Positions 29,564-39,522 of a stretch of 64,000 nt of DNA are shown here, one piece after another. How positions within the stretch are numbered: position 1 is the stretch's first letter; each line of letters begins with the position of its first letter. Source of the stretch: Leptospira levettii. GTDB lineage: Bacteria; Spirochaetota; Leptospiria; Leptospirales; Leptospiraceae. Below the pieces are notes generated by a model. It did not search any database, was not told the DNA's origin, and saw nothing but the letters and a program-made list of their open reading frames with translations. A program made the position numbers and the translations under genes. The DNA is taken from the NCBI RefSeq assembly GCF_002812085.1, contig NZ_NPDM01000002.1, forward strand, positions 558,001 to 622,000, read 5' to 3'.

Positions 29564-29593
29564 TTGACAACATATCACTTGATATGTTTTTAT
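29564..29593 (+). promoter_or_regulatory. DoxX-like gene promoter with TetR-type operator
   Basis: TTGACA at 29564-29569 and TTTTAT at 29588-29593, spacer 18 nt. Inside it is a perfect 20-bp palindrome: AACATATCA, CT, TGATATGTT (29569-29588). Bound repressor would block polymerase. It is 36 nt upstream of the start codon. Confidence 0.82.
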
Positions 29594-29623
29594 TGCAAGA
29601 ACGTTTTTCAAGCAGGTGATGTT

Positions 29624-30016
29624 ATGAACGAAATTAACCAATCCCCAACCTACCTTTGGGTGGGACGAATTTTAAGTGGCCTAGTAATCGCATTTTTACT
29701 CTTCGATGCAGGCGGAAAATTAGCTAAGATTGATCCAGTGTTAAAAAGTATGGAAGAACTGGGACTACCTGCCCAGAGTGCAATGACGATCGGCGTCATT
29801 CTATTGGTGATCACTGTTATGTATGCCATACCGCAAACTGCCGCACTTGGAGCTCTCTTACTCACTGGATATTTAGGTGGTGCGGTTGCCATCCACGTTC
29901 GTGTGGAAAATCCACTTTTTAGCCACACTTTATTTCCCGTTTATATAGGAATTCTCCTTTGGGTAGGACTTGCCTTACGTAACCCAAAAGTAAAAGACCT
30001 ATTTTGGAATTTCTAG
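29624..30016 (+). CDS. DoxX-like family membrane protein
   Basis: Four-helix membrane protein of 130 residues in the DoxX-like (PF13564) group. Visible motifs are GRILSGLVIAFLLFDAGGKL, YAIPQTAALGALLLTGYLGG and FSHTLFPVYIGILLWVGL. Function is unknown for most members; links to redox or xenobiotic response are reported for the wider DoxX family. ATG 29624 has AGGTGA 5 nt upstream. The frame is open back to 29501, but that part overlaps the promoter. It is probably repressed by the divergent TetR protein. Confidence 0.88.
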   Translation: MNEINQSPTYLWVGRILSGLVIAFLLFDAGGKLAKIDPVLKSMEELGLPAQSAMTIGVILLVITVMYAIPQTAALGALLLTGYLGGAVAIHVRVENPLFSHTLFPVYIGILLWVGLALRNPKVKDLFWNF

Positions 30017-30107
30017 AACAATCAATACAGAATTCTAGGCAAACATATACTAAGTATTAAAACAATTGCTTATCGATTCGATGTTTATTTTATCGAATTA
30101 ACTTGGA

Positions 30108-30138
30108 TCAACTGTTATGACCATCACATAACGGTTGA
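30108..30138. repeat. 12-bp hairpin between convergent genes
   Basis: TCAACTGTTATG (30108-30119) pairs with CATAACGGTTGA (30127-30138), 11 of 12 Watson-Crick plus one G-U, loop of 7 nt. It lies between the DoxX-like gene and the convergent membrane gene. No T-run follows. A second perfect repeat, TTCGAT/ATCGAA, lies at about 30077-30097. Confidence 0.5.
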
Positions 30139-30170
30139 AGAAACCAAATCATTCCAATCATTTATATTCC

Positions 30171-30740
30171 TTAACCATTCATATTTAGAATTTTAATGGT
30201 TAGTGGTACCATTAAAATCGAAATTCCAATATAAATAATAACACGTATATAATTCCAAATCACCCATTTCTTAATATCACTGAATACTTTGATTGAATGT
30301 TTATCGATTGTATTTGCCATAGATTGGAACCAAATAATTTTATTTGCGAAATAAATGATAGTCCAAGCTCTCACTCCTATATGTAGGATAAAAAGTAGGA
30401 ACAAATCGTTACCAATCCCATTTATTTGGTAACAAAATATAAGTGATACTAAGAAGATAATTTCATGTAATGAATGAAACAAAATCCAAAAGTATTTTAA
30501 ATCTGCAGACTTATACTCTGTATTTAGTAAACCCAAATCAGGAACTGTTCCATTAGCCCAACGTGGTACAAAAACAATCGTTTCAAAAATTTGAGCTCCA
30601 TTCATTAAAAAATAGATTAGTAGATTTAATAATAAAGTATACTTAGCAATTGATAAAGATTGGTGGGAAACAAAATTGGTTACATCTGAAAGTCCAAACG
30701 TTGTTGCAAAAACAAAACAATTTTCTACTATCATATTCAT
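30171..30740 (-). CDS. Unknown integral membrane protein downstream of MarR
   Basis: A 189-residue protein with four to five hydrophobic segments: YTLLLNLLIYFLMNGAQIFE, YFWILFHSLHEIIFLVSLIF, LFLLFILHIGVRAWTIIYF and VIIYIGISILMVPLTI. Short polar loops carry no motif I recognise. It overlaps the marR stop by 4 nt, so it is translated with the regulator and is probably its target. The base composition is more AT-rich than its neighbours, which may point to later acquisition. Confidence 0.78.
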   Translation of the reverse strand: MNMIVENCFVFATTFGLSDVTNFVSHQSLSIAKYTLLLNLLIYFLMNGAQIFETIVFVPRWANGTVPDLGLLNTEYKSADLKYFWILFHSLHEIIFLVSLIFCYQINGIGNDLFLLFILHIGVRAWTIIYFANKIIWFQSMANTIDKHSIKVFSDIKKWVIWNYIRVIIYIGISILMVPLTIKILNMNG

Positions 30741-31192
30741 ATCCCATTCGTATCCTTTAAATTTTTTGAAACTTTATCCATTATCTTGATCGCAGATTCG
30801 AAATAACGATGGACGACTTCTATCTCAAGACTTGAAAAACTAGAAATCAATTGGTCCGTTTCTTTTTGTAATTTTTTAAAAATTGGTGAAAACAGTTGGT
30901 TTGCCTTCTCCAAATTTGGAACAATGAAAACCTTCCTTCTATCCGTTTGTAAAAATTTCCTTTTTACGAGTTTACTCTTCTCCAATCGATCAATGACTCC
31001 AGTGATCGCCCCAGTAGTAAGCCCAGATAATTTTGCCAGTTCCCCCGCAGTCATCTCTCCATTTTCAAGTAGGTATCCTAAAAATTTATGATCTGTGCCT
31101 GAAAGCCCAACATGCGTTGCGATCGATTCATGCATAAAAAGGGCTGTTTCGAAATACCGACGTGTAGTTTTTTTAAAAATTTCTATTTCCAT
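30737..31192 (-). CDS. MarR family transcriptional regulator
   Basis: Winged-helix regulator of 152 residues. The DNA-binding part is clear: LSGTDHKFLGYLLENGEM, then AGELAKLSGLTTGAITGVIDRLEKSKLVKR and the wing FLQTDRRKVFIV. The ATG at 31192 has GGA 7 nt upstream; a TTG at 31213 would add seven residues. It is the first gene of a two-gene unit with an unknown membrane protein. A short palindrome 46 nt upstream is a candidate autoregulatory site. Confidence 0.9.
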   Translation of the reverse strand: MEIEIFKKTTRRYFETALFMHESIATHVGLSGTDHKFLGYLLENGEMTAGELAKLSGLTTGAITGVIDRLEKSKLVKRKFLQTDRRKVFIVPNLEKANQLFSPIFKKLQKETDQLISSFSSLEIEVVHRYFESAIKIMDKVSKNLKDTNGI

Positions 31193-31534
31193 AAAAAATC
31201 CATTAGTTAACAAACTGATTATCTTATTAACTTAAAGTCTTACTATCTAAGATATTCTGCGATTGTAAATCCTAAAATTTCAAATTTTGGAATAATTTTC
31301 GAAAGATAGTTTACCTGCGTTTTAGAATCGAATTTGAAATAGCATAAGATTATGGAAAATCTCATAAATTCCAAGAATCAAAAGCTGGTATTTTCCTGAT
31401 TAAATTGATTACAAATAAAATTCAAAATTGTTGAATGGGGATCAAACTCCTTTTTTAAAACTGCAGATTATAGGAAACAATGGAACCTCGCCCGTTTTCG
31501 AAAATAAGGAGTAAAACAATTTAGGACTGAGTTG
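31193..31534. other. AT-rich divergent intergenic region (marR / small membrane gene)
   Basis: About 340 bp without a convincing gene. It holds the perfect repeat TCTTA-CTATC-TAAGA (31238-31252), which contains ACTATCTA, the same 8-mer as the right arm of the doxX operator at 23398-23405. A perfect AT palindrome, AAAATTT-C-AAATTTT, lies at 31274-31288. The rest is AT-rich and probably carries both promoters. Confidence 0.5.
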
Positions 31535-31924
31535 ATGATACAAAAATTATTCCAAAAATTCCAACCTTATACGATTTTTTTATTGGATGCCTTTGGTGCA
31601 TCTATATCCTTACTCGTGTTATTTGGTGTGGTTCTGCCCTTTCAACCTTATTTTGGGATGCCCACAGAAGTGTTATACAAATTAGGAATCCTTGCCGGCA
31701 TTTTGTTTTTTTATTCCAATACCTGTTTTATGCAAAAATCAAAACACTGGAAAACGTTTCTTCTCGGTGTGATCTTTGGCAATCTTACTTATTGCGGTGT
31801 TTCTATGTATTTTTTGATCGAAAATTGGAATGTGATCCAACCTCTCGGTGCCTTTTATTTCATTTGGGAAAAATTCGTGATCTTGGCGATAGTAGCCTAC
31901 GAGATAGTCTTACTAAAGAAATAA
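31535..31924 (+). CDS. Small four-helix membrane protein, unknown
   Basis: A 129-residue hydrophobic protein with four likely membrane segments (TIFLLDAFGASISLLVLFGV, ILAGILFFYSNTCFM, FLLGVIFGNLTYCGVSMYFL and FVILAIVAYEIVLL). It resembles small uncharacterised membrane proteins of spirochaetes and flavobacteria, but I cannot name a family. AGGA stands 8 nt before ATG 31535. It ends 18 nt before a two-way terminator. Confidence 0.75.
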   Translation: MIQKLFQKFQPYTIFLLDAFGASISLLVLFGVVLPFQPYFGMPTEVLYKLGILAGILFFYSNTCFMQKSKHWKTFLLGVIFGNLTYCGVSMYFLIENWNVIQPLGAFYFIWEKFVILAIVAYEIVLLKK

Positions 31925-31941
31925 AAGAATCTTCACAATCC

Positions 31942-31978
31942 GCAAAAAAAAAGACCCTTGGTTTCCCTTGGGTCTTTT
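31942..31978. terminator. Bidirectional terminator after the act operon
   Basis: Perfect 9-bp stem AAAAGACCC/GGGTCTTTT at 31949-31957 and 31970-31978 with a 12-nt loop. The A-run on the left gives a long T-run on the minus strand, so it is strongest for the act operon, 65 nt after its last stop. It can also serve the plus-strand membrane gene. Confidence 0.88.
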
Positions 31979-32042
31979 CCAAAACATCTGCCAGTAGAAT
32001 CATTCCCACTAACAGCTGTCGCTTTGTTTTTACAAAAACATC

Positions 32043-32558
32043 TTAGTTTTGTTTCAACATGTTTTTGTTTACGTAAGTTTCTTCTTCCAAACCTTTTGTG
32101 AGTTCAGAAAGAGGGATTTTTTCCTTTGGAAGGTCCTTCAAATTTCCATACTCAGTCCCTCTTGGGTAATGAGCTTTGTCTGTCGGATCATAAAAAGGTT
32201 TTGAATCTGTTACGAGTCCTTTGGAGTATCTCCAAACACTATTTGCCGGATCTTGTCCAACAACAAAACATCTAGGACTCATATAACCTTCGTTTTTTGC
32301 TGTTTGAACTTTGATAAAGTATTTTGGTGCCCATACGTTATGGTTACGAGCATCAAACACCTTTACAACAGTTCCTACTGGAACAAACTCTACCACCTTA
32401 GAATTAGAATCTGGTTCTGAATACAAAGGAACAGTAAAATCCAAACTTGCTTTGTTGGTTTTGGCATCACAATTTTTATGCCAAGTTACCTCTGCGTTTT
32501 TGGAACAAGCTGTTACGCTCATCCCAACGATCAAGAATGCTACTAATTTCAGTTTCAA
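32043..32558 (-). CDS. SH3-like lipoprotein at the end of the act operon
   Basis: Lipoprotein of about 171 residues. The start is a TTG at 32558 with AGGAGA 6 nt upstream; the signal then runs into SVTAC, a spirochaete-type lipobox. Residues 35-95 look like a bacterial SH3 domain (PLYSEPDSNSKVVEFVPVGT, then VKVFDARNHNV). The C-terminal half is polar with no motif. It starts 11 nt after the actF stop, so it is made with alternative complex III. A structural or assembly role in the complex is possible but not shown. Confidence 0.82.
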   Translation of the reverse strand: MKLKLVAFLIVGMSVTACSKNAEVTWHKNCDAKTNKASLDFTVPLYSEPDSNSKVVEFVPVGTVVKVFDARNHNVWAPKYFIKVQTAKNEGYMSPRCFVVGQDPANSVWRYSKGLVTDSKPFYDPTDKAHYPRGTEYGNLKDLPKEKIPLSELTKGLEEETYVNKNMLKQN

Positions 32559-32568
32559 AACAATTCTC

Positions 32569-33819
32569 CTATTGGTGGTGGTGAAGGCACTCATCTAAAC
32601 GAGGGTCACCGACCGGAACTAAACTATGTTTTTCGAACTTTTTGAAGACAAAGAAACCAAAAAGACCAACCACTCCCACTGTTCCGCCAAATGCTAAAAC
32701 AAAGTGTAGGATTGAGAATTTTTCAAAATTTGCAGGGAATACCAACCAGAAGAGTTCAAAGAACTGAACTGTCAAAATCCATGCCGCTAATTTCCAAAGG
32801 AAATTAATGTTTCGTTTGTTAGGACGATTGAGTAATAAAAGGAAAGGGATCACAAACTTCACAAAAGGAAGAAGTAATGTTGTATAACCCCATCCACCTG
32901 TCATACGCATTTCATAAAAGAATGTTTCTTCTGGAATGTTTGCATACCAAATGAGCATAAATTGTGAGAATCCCACATAAGCCCAGAAAGTTGTCATACC
33001 AAGTAAAAACTTTGAAATATCGTGGTAATGGTTTTCATTCACTGCCTCGCCGAGGTATCCATTTTTCTTAAGTATCGCAATGACAATCAAATACGATGCA
33101 AGAGATGTTTGAAAAGCACCAGCAAAGGCATACACACCAAACATAGTGGAGAACCAGTGTGGGGAAAGGGACATGAGTAGGTCAAACGACATGAGACACC
33201 AAGAGACTGCAAAGAAGAGTATAAATCCTCCAGCAACCTTAGCAAGAGTCTTAGTTGTATCCACAACCTTATCTTTGTCTTGGCCAACAGACTTTCCATG
33301 AAAGATGTAAGCAAACACAGACCATACCCCAATGAAGAGTACACATCTGATGATGAAAGAAGTAGGATTTAAGTAACCTGATTTGTGGTGGATGAGGTGG
33401 TCGTTTTCACGAACTGTCGCATCTGCCCACTCATATAGGTCATGCATTCCAAAGATAACTCCCACTAAGAGAAGTCCAGCTACTGGTGCAAAAAGTCCAT
33501 ACGTTTCGAAAATCCTACGAACCGTCACCGACCACTGTGAACCAGTAAGGTGTTGGATCGCTGTAAAGAAAATCCCTGTGATGGAAAGACCAATCACAAA
33601 GTAAGTACCGATGAGTAAGATATGGTATCCTAAATTCGTATGGTGGAAATGACCAGCTTCGTCCATATGACGAGACGTCTCATGACCAAATCCAAAAAAG
33701 GCGATGAGAAAACTCACCACTCCAATTCCGATCATGGCAATGAGGGCATTACGAAGGGATCCTGGCAGTTTAAACTGCAATAGTGTTTCGTCTAGTTTCG
33801 CTGCTTTTGTAGAGCTCAT
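32569..33819 (-). CDS. actF: Alternative complex III subunit ActF
   Basis: Integral membrane subunit of quinol:cytochrome c oxidoreductase, 416 residues with about ten membrane segments. Family pattern is seen in SVTVRRIFETYGLFAPVAGLL, YLNPTSFIIRC, FSTMFGVYAFAGAFQTSLA and GFSQFMLIWYANIPEETFFY. ActF is related to the quinol-handling ActC/NrfD fold but is longer. It is the last classical act gene; no cytochrome oxidase gene follows in this window. Confidence 0.92.
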   Translation of the reverse strand: MSSTKAAKLDETLLQFKLPGSLRNALIAMIGIGVVSFLIAFFGFGHETSRHMDEAGHFHHTNLGYHILLIGTYFVIGLSITGIFFTAIQHLTGSQWSVTVRRIFETYGLFAPVAGLLLVGVIFGMHDLYEWADATVRENDHLIHHKSGYLNPTSFIIRCVLFIGVWSVFAYIFHGKSVGQDKDKVVDTTKTLAKVAGGFILFFAVSWCLMSFDLLMSLSPHWFSTMFGVYAFAGAFQTSLASYLIVIAILKKNGYLGEAVNENHYHDISKFLLGMTTFWAYVGFSQFMLIWYANIPEETFFYEMRMTGGWGYTTLLLPFVKFVIPFLLLLNRPNKRNINFLWKLAAWILTVQFFELFWLVFPANFEKFSILHFVLAFGGTVGVVGLFGFFVFKKFEKHSLVPVGDPRLDECLHHHQ

Positions 33820-33827
33820 AATTTCCC

Positions 33828-34415
33828 CTAGTTCGCCTTTTTATTTTTCACTTCATATTCTTGAAGTTTGCGGATGTAAGCAATGAGCTTCCATCTGTCT
33901 TCAGGTTCGATTTGGTAAGCATAACTTCCCATGAGACCACGACCCATCGTGATGATGTGGTAGATTTGTCCATCGGACCAACCGCGGATCTTGTCAGAAA
34001 CAACAGAAGGAGGTGGTTGTTGGAACTTAGGTGCAGGTCCTACAACAGCTCCGTTTCCAAGACCTTGCACACCATGACAAGGAGTGCAATATGTTTGGTA
34101 ACGTTTTTCCCCAATCATCAAATCCCCCAAACTCACCTTTCCAATTGGATTTTTTAATCCTTTGTCTGGACCAGGAAGGGTATCAGGAGTTGCTTCCGCC
34201 GCGTATGGGTATGGAAAGTATCCTACAGGGATTGCACCTTTTGGTGGAATCCGGGAAGCAGAACCATTGGCAGCAAAGGAATCCGCTTCTTGCGATTCTC
34301 TAGCAGGAGAGTCATACATATTCGGAAAGTATTCGTAAACGGGAGTTTTATAATCACAATTTGCGACAAAAACCAACGCCACAAGTGCAAAAACTCGAAA
34401 GATGTTTTGTTTCAT
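33828..34415 (-). CDS. actE: Alternative complex III monohaem cytochrome c ActE
   Basis: Membrane-anchored c-type cytochrome with one haem motif, CTPCHGVQG, near residue 111. The N-terminal MKQNIFRVFALVALVFVANC is a lipoprotein signal. The axial methionine is probably in ITMGRGLMGSYAYQI. PWKLIAYI-type closing helix (DRWKLIAYIRKLQ) is typical of this group. At 195 residues it passes electrons from the complex toward soluble cytochrome or oxidase. It overlaps actD by 4 nt. Confidence 0.93.
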   Translation of the reverse strand: MKQNIFRVFALVALVFVANCDYKTPVYEYFPNMYDSPARESQEADSFAANGSASRIPPKGAIPVGYFPYPYAAEATPDTLPGPDKGLKNPIGKVSLGDLMIGEKRYQTYCTPCHGVQGLGNGAVVGPAPKFQQPPPSVVSDKIRGWSDGQIYHIITMGRGLMGSYAYQIEPEDRWKLIAYIRKLQEYEVKNKKAN

Positions 34416-34978
34416 TTTTGGTTCTCCGGTTTCACAACGGTTACTTCGGATCCGCCAAGGCTTTTGACAAACGAAACCACATCGGACTCGTTATAACCTT
34501 TGGCAGACTTTGGAATCCAAAGACCGAATTTATGAGACGTCAAATCTGGGTGAAGGATCCTACGTGTCGCTTTGGGAATACCGCTTAAAAAACATAAAGC
34601 AGCTACTGTATAAATCCCTGCGGCAAATACAGTTAATTCAAAGATGATTGGCACATAGGCAAACCAAGCATTGAGAGCTTTTCCCGAGATATTGAGAGGC
34701 CAGTCATGTGCATGTGTTAGGTATTGGAATAAAATTCCAATCGTGCATCCAAAAATCCCAGCAAAGAAAGTGACCCAAGGGAGTCCTGATCTAGGAGTTC
34801 CCATGGCTTCATCAATTCCGTGCACCGGATAAGGAAGGATACAATCAAAACCAATGTAATCCTTTGCCTTTGTTTTTTCCGCAGCATGCATAATGGCTTC
34901 GGGAGTGTCGAAAATTCCGAGGACTCCTTCATCCATTTCTTTGTATTTATGAAACTGTTCTAATTTTGGAAGATACAT
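34412..34978 (-). CDS. actD: Alternative complex III subunit ActD (DUF3341)
   Basis: Two-helix membrane subunit of 188 residues. The DUF3341 pattern is clear: GIFDTPEAIMHAAEKTKAKDY, DCILPYPVHGIDEAMG, GLPWVTFFAGIFGCTIGIL and the second helix around PIIFELTVFAAGIYT. It starts 1 nt after actC and overlaps actE by 4 nt. ActD has no cofactor and is a structural subunit. Confidence 0.93.
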   Translation of the reverse strand: MYLPKLEQFHKYKEMDEGVLGIFDTPEAIMHAAEKTKAKDYIGFDCILPYPVHGIDEAMGTPRSGLPWVTFFAGIFGCTIGILFQYLTHAHDWPLNISGKALNAWFAYVPIIFELTVFAAGIYTVAALCFLSGIPKATRRILHPDLTSHKFGLWIPKSAKGYNESDVVSFVKSLGGSEVTVVKPENQK

Positions 34979-34979
34979 A

Positions 34980-36353
34980 CTAGTGGTGTGCTCCTTCTTT
35001 TTGTGGCATCACTGTTTTTACTTCTGCAATCGCAATCACCGGCATAATTCGGCACCAGAGAAGGAAGAGAGTAAAGAAGATACCGAACGTTCCGATTAAC
35101 ATCGCGTAGTCGAAAAGTGACGGTGTATACATTGCCCAGCTGGATGGTAAAAAGTCGCGGTTCAGTGTCATCATGATCACAAAACGTTCGAACCACATAC
35201 CTACGTTCACCACAAGGGAGGCAACAAACATCACAGGGATGTTGTAACGAAGTTTGCGGAACCAAAACACCTGTGGTGAAAGCACGTTACAGGAAATCAT
35301 AATGAAGTAAGCCCAACCATAAGGTCCGAAAGCTCTATTCCAGAATGCAAACACTTCGTATTCGTTACCAGAATACCAAGCGATGAAAAACTCTGTTCCA
35401 TACGCAAGACCCACGATAAGACCAGTGACCATCATGATTTTATTCATGTTGTCCAAGTGTTTCATTGTGATGTAGTTCTTTAAATTAAACACTTCACGAG
35501 CAATGACCATAAGGGTTACCACCATCGCAAATCCGGAGAAAATCGCACCGGCAACGAAGTATGGAGGGAAGATGGTCGTATGCCAACCTGGAAGGATGGA
35601 AACTGCGAAGTCGAAGGATACGATGGTATGCACTGAAAGAACAAGTGGAGTGGAAAGAGCTGCCAAAATCATGGAAACGATTTCCAAATGAGACCAAGCT
35701 CTCGCCGATCCCACCCATCCGAAAGCAAGAACATTGTATAAGTTCTTTCTCCAAGTTTCTGTCGCACGGTCCCTAAGGGTCGCAAGGTCAGGAATAAGAC
35801 CTAAGTACCAGAACACCATGGAAATGGAAAGGTAAGTCGATACCGCAAACGTGTCCCAAATCAGAGGGGAACGGAAGTTCACCCAAAGTGGACCTCTTTC
35901 ATTTGGATACGGGAAGAGCCAGAATCCGAGCCAAGGACGACCAACGTGGAGGATGAGGTTCGATGCCGCAACTAGTACGGCAAAGATGGTCATCGCTTCT
36001 GCGGCACGGTTAATCCCTGTTCTCCAACCTTGGCGGAAGAGGTATAATACCGCAGAAATCAAAGTTCCTGCGTGACCAATACCAATCCAAAATACGAAGT
36101 TGACGACGAAAAATCCCCAACCCACTGGGTTGTTAATCCCGAGGAGGTAAAGACCTTCGTAAAACAAATACCCGATAATGGCTACGTCGATCAGGGTGAT
36201 CGTCAAAACCAAAAGGAAGGTATTCCACCAAAGTTTGGTAGGGAAATCTTCGTTTGGTTTTGCGATATCAACGGTTACATCTTTAAGCGATTTCCCGCCT
36301 GTTACCAGGTCGGGGATATCTAATTTATCTCTAACTGCTTGTGTTAATGACAT
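34980..36353 (-). CDS. actC: Alternative complex III subunit ActC (NrfD-like)
   Basis: Quinol-binding membrane subunit of the NrfD/PsrC family with about ten membrane segments in 457 residues. Features include [58 protein letters not shown] and [19 protein letters not shown]. It is 19 nt after actB. Together with ActB it should form the site where quinol electrons enter the complex. Confidence 0.94.
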   Translation of the reverse strand: MSLTQAVRDKLDIPDLVTGGKSLKDVTVDIAKPNEDFPTKLWWNTFLLVLTITLIDVAIIGYLFYEGLYLLGINNPVGWGFFVVNFVFWIGIGHAGTLISAVLYLFRQGWRTGINRAAEAMTIFAVLVAASNLILHVGRPWLGFWLFPYPNERGPLWVNFRSPLIWDTFAVSTYLSISMVFWYLGLIPDLATLRDRATETWRKNLYNVLAFGWVGSARAWSHLEIVSMILAALSTPLVLSVHTIVSFDFAVSILPGWHTTIFPPYFVAGAIFSGFAMVVTLMVIAREVFNLKNYITMKHLDNMNKIMMVTGLIVGLAYGTEFFIAWYSGNEYEVFAFWNRAFGPYGWAYFIMISCNVLSPQVFWFRKLRYNIPVMFVASLVVNVGMWFERFVIMMTLNRDFLPSSWAMYTPSLFDYAMLIGTFGIFFTLFLLWCRIMPVIAIAEVKTVMPQKEGAHH

Positions 36354-36372
36354 TCCCTTTGTGTTCTCCCTG

Positions 36373-39300
36373 TTAAACTTCGTTTCGAACTCGGGTCAAA
36401 TAACTGACGGCAGGTCCGATGTTTAGGTATTCCAGAAGTTTGTAAGACCTAGGGTCTTTCAAGAGCTTCGCTACTTTTGATTCAGGATCATTTACGTTAC
36501 CGAACACAATGGCTCCAGATGCACATGTTTGTTCACAAGCGGCTTTCACTTCCCCATCTTTCAGAGTTCGGCCTTCGTTTTTCGCTGCGATTTTTTTCTC
36601 AGCAACTCGAGAAGCACAGAAGTTACATTTTTCCATAACTCCACGCGAACGAACGGTTACATCTGGGTTGAGGCCTAAGTTTCTTGGAGGACGAGCCTTA
36701 AAGGTAGGCATTGACTCTCCGAGTAAGCTGTGTTCATTCCAATGTTCTAACCAGTTAAAACGACGCACTTTGTAAGGGCAGTTGTTCGAGCAGTAACGAG
36801 TTCCCACACATCGGTTGTAAACCATATCGTTGGTTCCTTCCGAACTGTGAACGGTTGCTGCCACTGGACAAACTGTCTCACAAGGAGCGTTATCACAATG
36901 TTGGCACATGAGTGGTTGGTGTGCAATTTCGAGTGATTCTGGTTTTTCAGGATCACCGATGTAGTAACGGTCAATCCGAAGCCAATGCATCTCACGACCC
37001 ATTCGCACTTCGTCACGTCCTACCATAGGCACGTTGTTTTCAATGTTACATGCAACCACACAAGCACCACAACCAGAACAAGAAGTTAAATCAACTGCCA
37101 TACCCCATTTGTATCCTGGGTATGCAAATTGGCTTCCTGGTTGGTCAGAAGGAGCGTTTGCTCCTTGTGCTCTTTGGAGTTTTCCATCCACTAAGATTTT
37201 TGGGATCTCAGGCTCAGGGATTCCGGCACTTGGATTTTTAGTATAGTCTTGTAGTTTTGCGGAGATGATAAGAGGTCTCTCTTTCCATTCCACACCCATC
37301 ATCACACCAGGGCTCATCATATGGTGGTCCTGAGTGGTAGCGAGTTTGTATTTTTTACCTGTAGGGGAAAGTGTGATGGATAAACCAGAGTAAACATAAG
37401 ATCCGTTTACTTCTGTTGCAAGGACACTTGCATTTTTACCAACACCATTTCCGATCTCACCAACGTTTGTTCTTCCGTAACCAAGAGCAATTCCCACTGC
37501 TTCTGGATGAAGACCTGGTTGGACAAGAGCTGGAAGTTCGAAGGACTTACCGTTTACAGTCACAGTCACAACATCATTGAGTTTGATTCCCGACGAACGA
37601 GAGTATTGTGGGCTGATCGCAACGTAATTATCCCAAGTCACTTTTGATACTGGATCTGGAAGTTCTTGGAGTTGGGAGTTGTTTGCTCTTTCTCCTTGTC
37701 CGAGAGCCGTGCTTTCGTAAAGAGAAACAGTTAAACCAGACTTAGATGCTGAAAGTGGTGCGATGGTTCCTCGGAAAGAACGACCACCCTTGTCTGCTTT
37801 TGGATTTCCAGAAACAAGGACACCTTTTCTGAGTAAGTCTTCCCAGTTGGTTTTTTTAGAATATTTTGCTTTGAGGTATTCGTAGAGAGACTCGGATCCA
37901 AGTAACTTTCCACCAGCCCAACCAATGAGCATATCTTCAAATGCTTTGGATTGGAACAGAGGTCGGATGGTTGGTTGTTGCACCGATACAATCCCTGTTA
38001 CGGATTCGTTATCACCCCAAGACTCAAGGAAGTGTGATACAGGAGCAAGCCAGTTGGACGCAAGTGCAGTTTCATCCGCACGGTCAGAAACTTGTACGAC
38101 TTGTGCTGCTTCATGAAGGAGTTTTTTCCACTCATCTCCATTTGGCGCTTCATACACTGGGTTCACACCAAAAAGAATGACCACTCCGGCCTTTCTTTCT
38201 TTTAAGTCTTTTGCCAATGTTTTTAAGTTTTCAGCGTAGTTTGACTTTCCTTCTTTCAAAGGATTTCCTGGATCGATGGTTTTCCCATCGTTACCGAGCA
38301 TGCTGTTTAACATGTTCACAGCGATTTGTAAATCCACTGCATCTTCTGTTAACGTGTTCGAACCACCAGCGATGACAAGAGACTCACCTTTTGCGGAAGC
38401 GAGTGCTTTTGCTGTACGAACCACAACTTCTTTGGAAATTCCAAGCTCAGATGCTGTCGTATCTACATTGATTCCAGAAACACCCGATCCCCCGCCTACT
38501 CCCAAATCAGAAAGTGCCTTTGCAATTAAGAGGGCAAACTTTCTTTGGTCACCTGGTTTTAATGGAACTCTTTGGTCCGCATTGGAACCTGTCATGGACG
38601 GGTGAGTTTCTGCAGCGATAAAGGAATTGAATGACTTTGAATTTTTTTGTAAGTCTCTTCGTTTTGAAAAGTCATTGTGGTAGTTGACTTGGTTTAAGAA
38701 GTCACTATCGATGGAAAGGATTACTTTTGCTTTGTCAAAGTGGTAGTTTGGAAGAACTGCCTTTCCGTATGATTTTTCTTGAGCGATTGTAATGGCGTCA
38801 TCAGAAGAAGCAAATGCAACTTCTAAGTGTTTTCCACCACCAACAGAACGTAAAAACTCAGAAACAAATTCTTTTGTCGCAGGAGATGTGAGTGGTTTTG
38901 TTACCACAACCGTCTTACCTTTGTTTGCCGCGAGTTTTTCTTTTACGTCTTTATCAAGAACAAACCAATCGCTAGACTTCGCAACACCATTCACAATTTG
39001 TTGTGGTTCTTTTGCTCTGTCTGCATCATAAAGATCAAAAATAGAAGCTTGTCCAGAAGCACATAAAGCACCTTCTGAAATTGGATGGCTTGGATTTCCT
39101 TCTAGTTTTAAAGGACGACCATCTTTTGCTTTTACAAGTACCCCACAACCAACAGAACAACCGCCACAAACCGAAGCATAGTGGTAAGAGTGTCCATGTT
39201 TTACGAAGTCGTATTGTTCTACTTCGTTGTTGTCTGGATTTTTAATGGTGAGGTTCACATAAGGAACAATTTTTTCAGCAGGTTTTTGGATACAACCAAC

Positions 39301-39501
39301 AGTTGTCATCACAACTGATGCACCCATAAACTTAAGGAATGTTTTTCTATCAAAGTCACCTTTTTTGATTTTAGCAATCAAAGGGTCTGGTGATTTGTAG
39401 AACTCTTGTTTTTGGAGTTCTTTTTCGCGAGAAGTACCGCGAAGTTCATAAGACTGCCAAAGTGACTTTTTTTCTTTTTGGAAACTATCGTCTTTCATCA
39501 T
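36373..39501 (-). CDS. actB: Alternative complex III iron-sulfur subunit ActB
   Basis: Large periplasmic subunit made of two fused parts. Residues 75-750 are like molybdopterin oxidoreductases ([19 protein letters not shown] near the start), but ActB proteins are not known to bind molybdenum. The C-terminal 250 residues are a four-cluster ferredoxin domain: [52 protein letters not shown] and CEQTC. A Tat-like signal, [13 protein letters not shown], lies near residue 50, preceded by a charged N-terminal stretch. The total of 1042 residues is normal. Confidence 0.95.
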   Translation of the reverse strand: MMKDDSFQKEKKSLWQSYELRGTSREKELQKQEFYKSPDPLIAKIKKGDFDRKTFLKFMGASVVMTTVGCIQKPAEKIVPYVNLTIKNPDNNEVEQYDFVKHGHSYHYASVCGGCSVGCGVLVKAKDGRPLKLEGNPSHPISEGALCASGQASIFDLYDADRAKEPQQIVNGVAKSSDWFVLDKDVKEKLAANKGKTVVVTKPLTSPATKEFVSEFLRSVGGGKHLEVAFASSDDAITIAQEKSYGKAVLPNYHFDKAKVILSIDSDFLNQVNYHNDFSKRRDLQKNSKSFNSFIAAETHPSMTGSNADQRVPLKPGDQRKFALLIAKALSDLGVGGGSGVSGINVDTTASELGISKEVVVRTAKALASAKGESLVIAGGSNTLTEDAVDLQIAVNMLNSMLGNDGKTIDPGNPLKEGKSNYAENLKTLAKDLKERKAGVVILFGVNPVYEAPNGDEWKKLLHEAAQVVQVSDRADETALASNWLAPVSHFLESWGDNESVTGIVSVQQPTIRPLFQSKAFEDMLIGWAGGKLLGSESLYEYLKAKYSKKTNWEDLLRKGVLVSGNPKADKGGRSFRGTIAPLSASKSGLTVSLYESTALGQGERANNSQLQELPDPVSKVTWDNYVAISPQYSRSSGIKLNDVVTVTVNGKSFELPALVQPGLHPEAVGIALGYGRTNVGEIGNGVGKNASVLATEVNGSYVYSGLSITLSPTGKKYKLATTQDHHMMSPGVMMGVEWKERPLIISAKLQDYTKNPSAGIPEPEIPKILVDGKLQRAQGANAPSDQPGSQFAYPGYKWGMAVDLTSCSGCGACVVACNIENNVPMVGRDEVRMGREMHWLRIDRYYIGDPEKPESLEIAHQPLMCQHCDNAPCETVCPVAATVHSSEGTNDMVYNRCVGTRYCSNNCPYKVRRFNWLEHWNEHSLLGESMPTFKARPPRNLGLNPDVTVRSRGVMEKCNFCASRVAEKKIAAKNEGRTLKDGEVKAACEQTCASGAIVFGNVNDPESKVAKLLKDPRSYKLLEYLNIGPAVSYLTRVRNEV

Positions 39502-39522
39502 AAATTATTACTTGTCTCCCGA

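Noticed and set aside
31350..31400. Short ORF of about 15 codons in the marR intergenic region
   Set aside because: No ribosome site, too short, AT-rich background.
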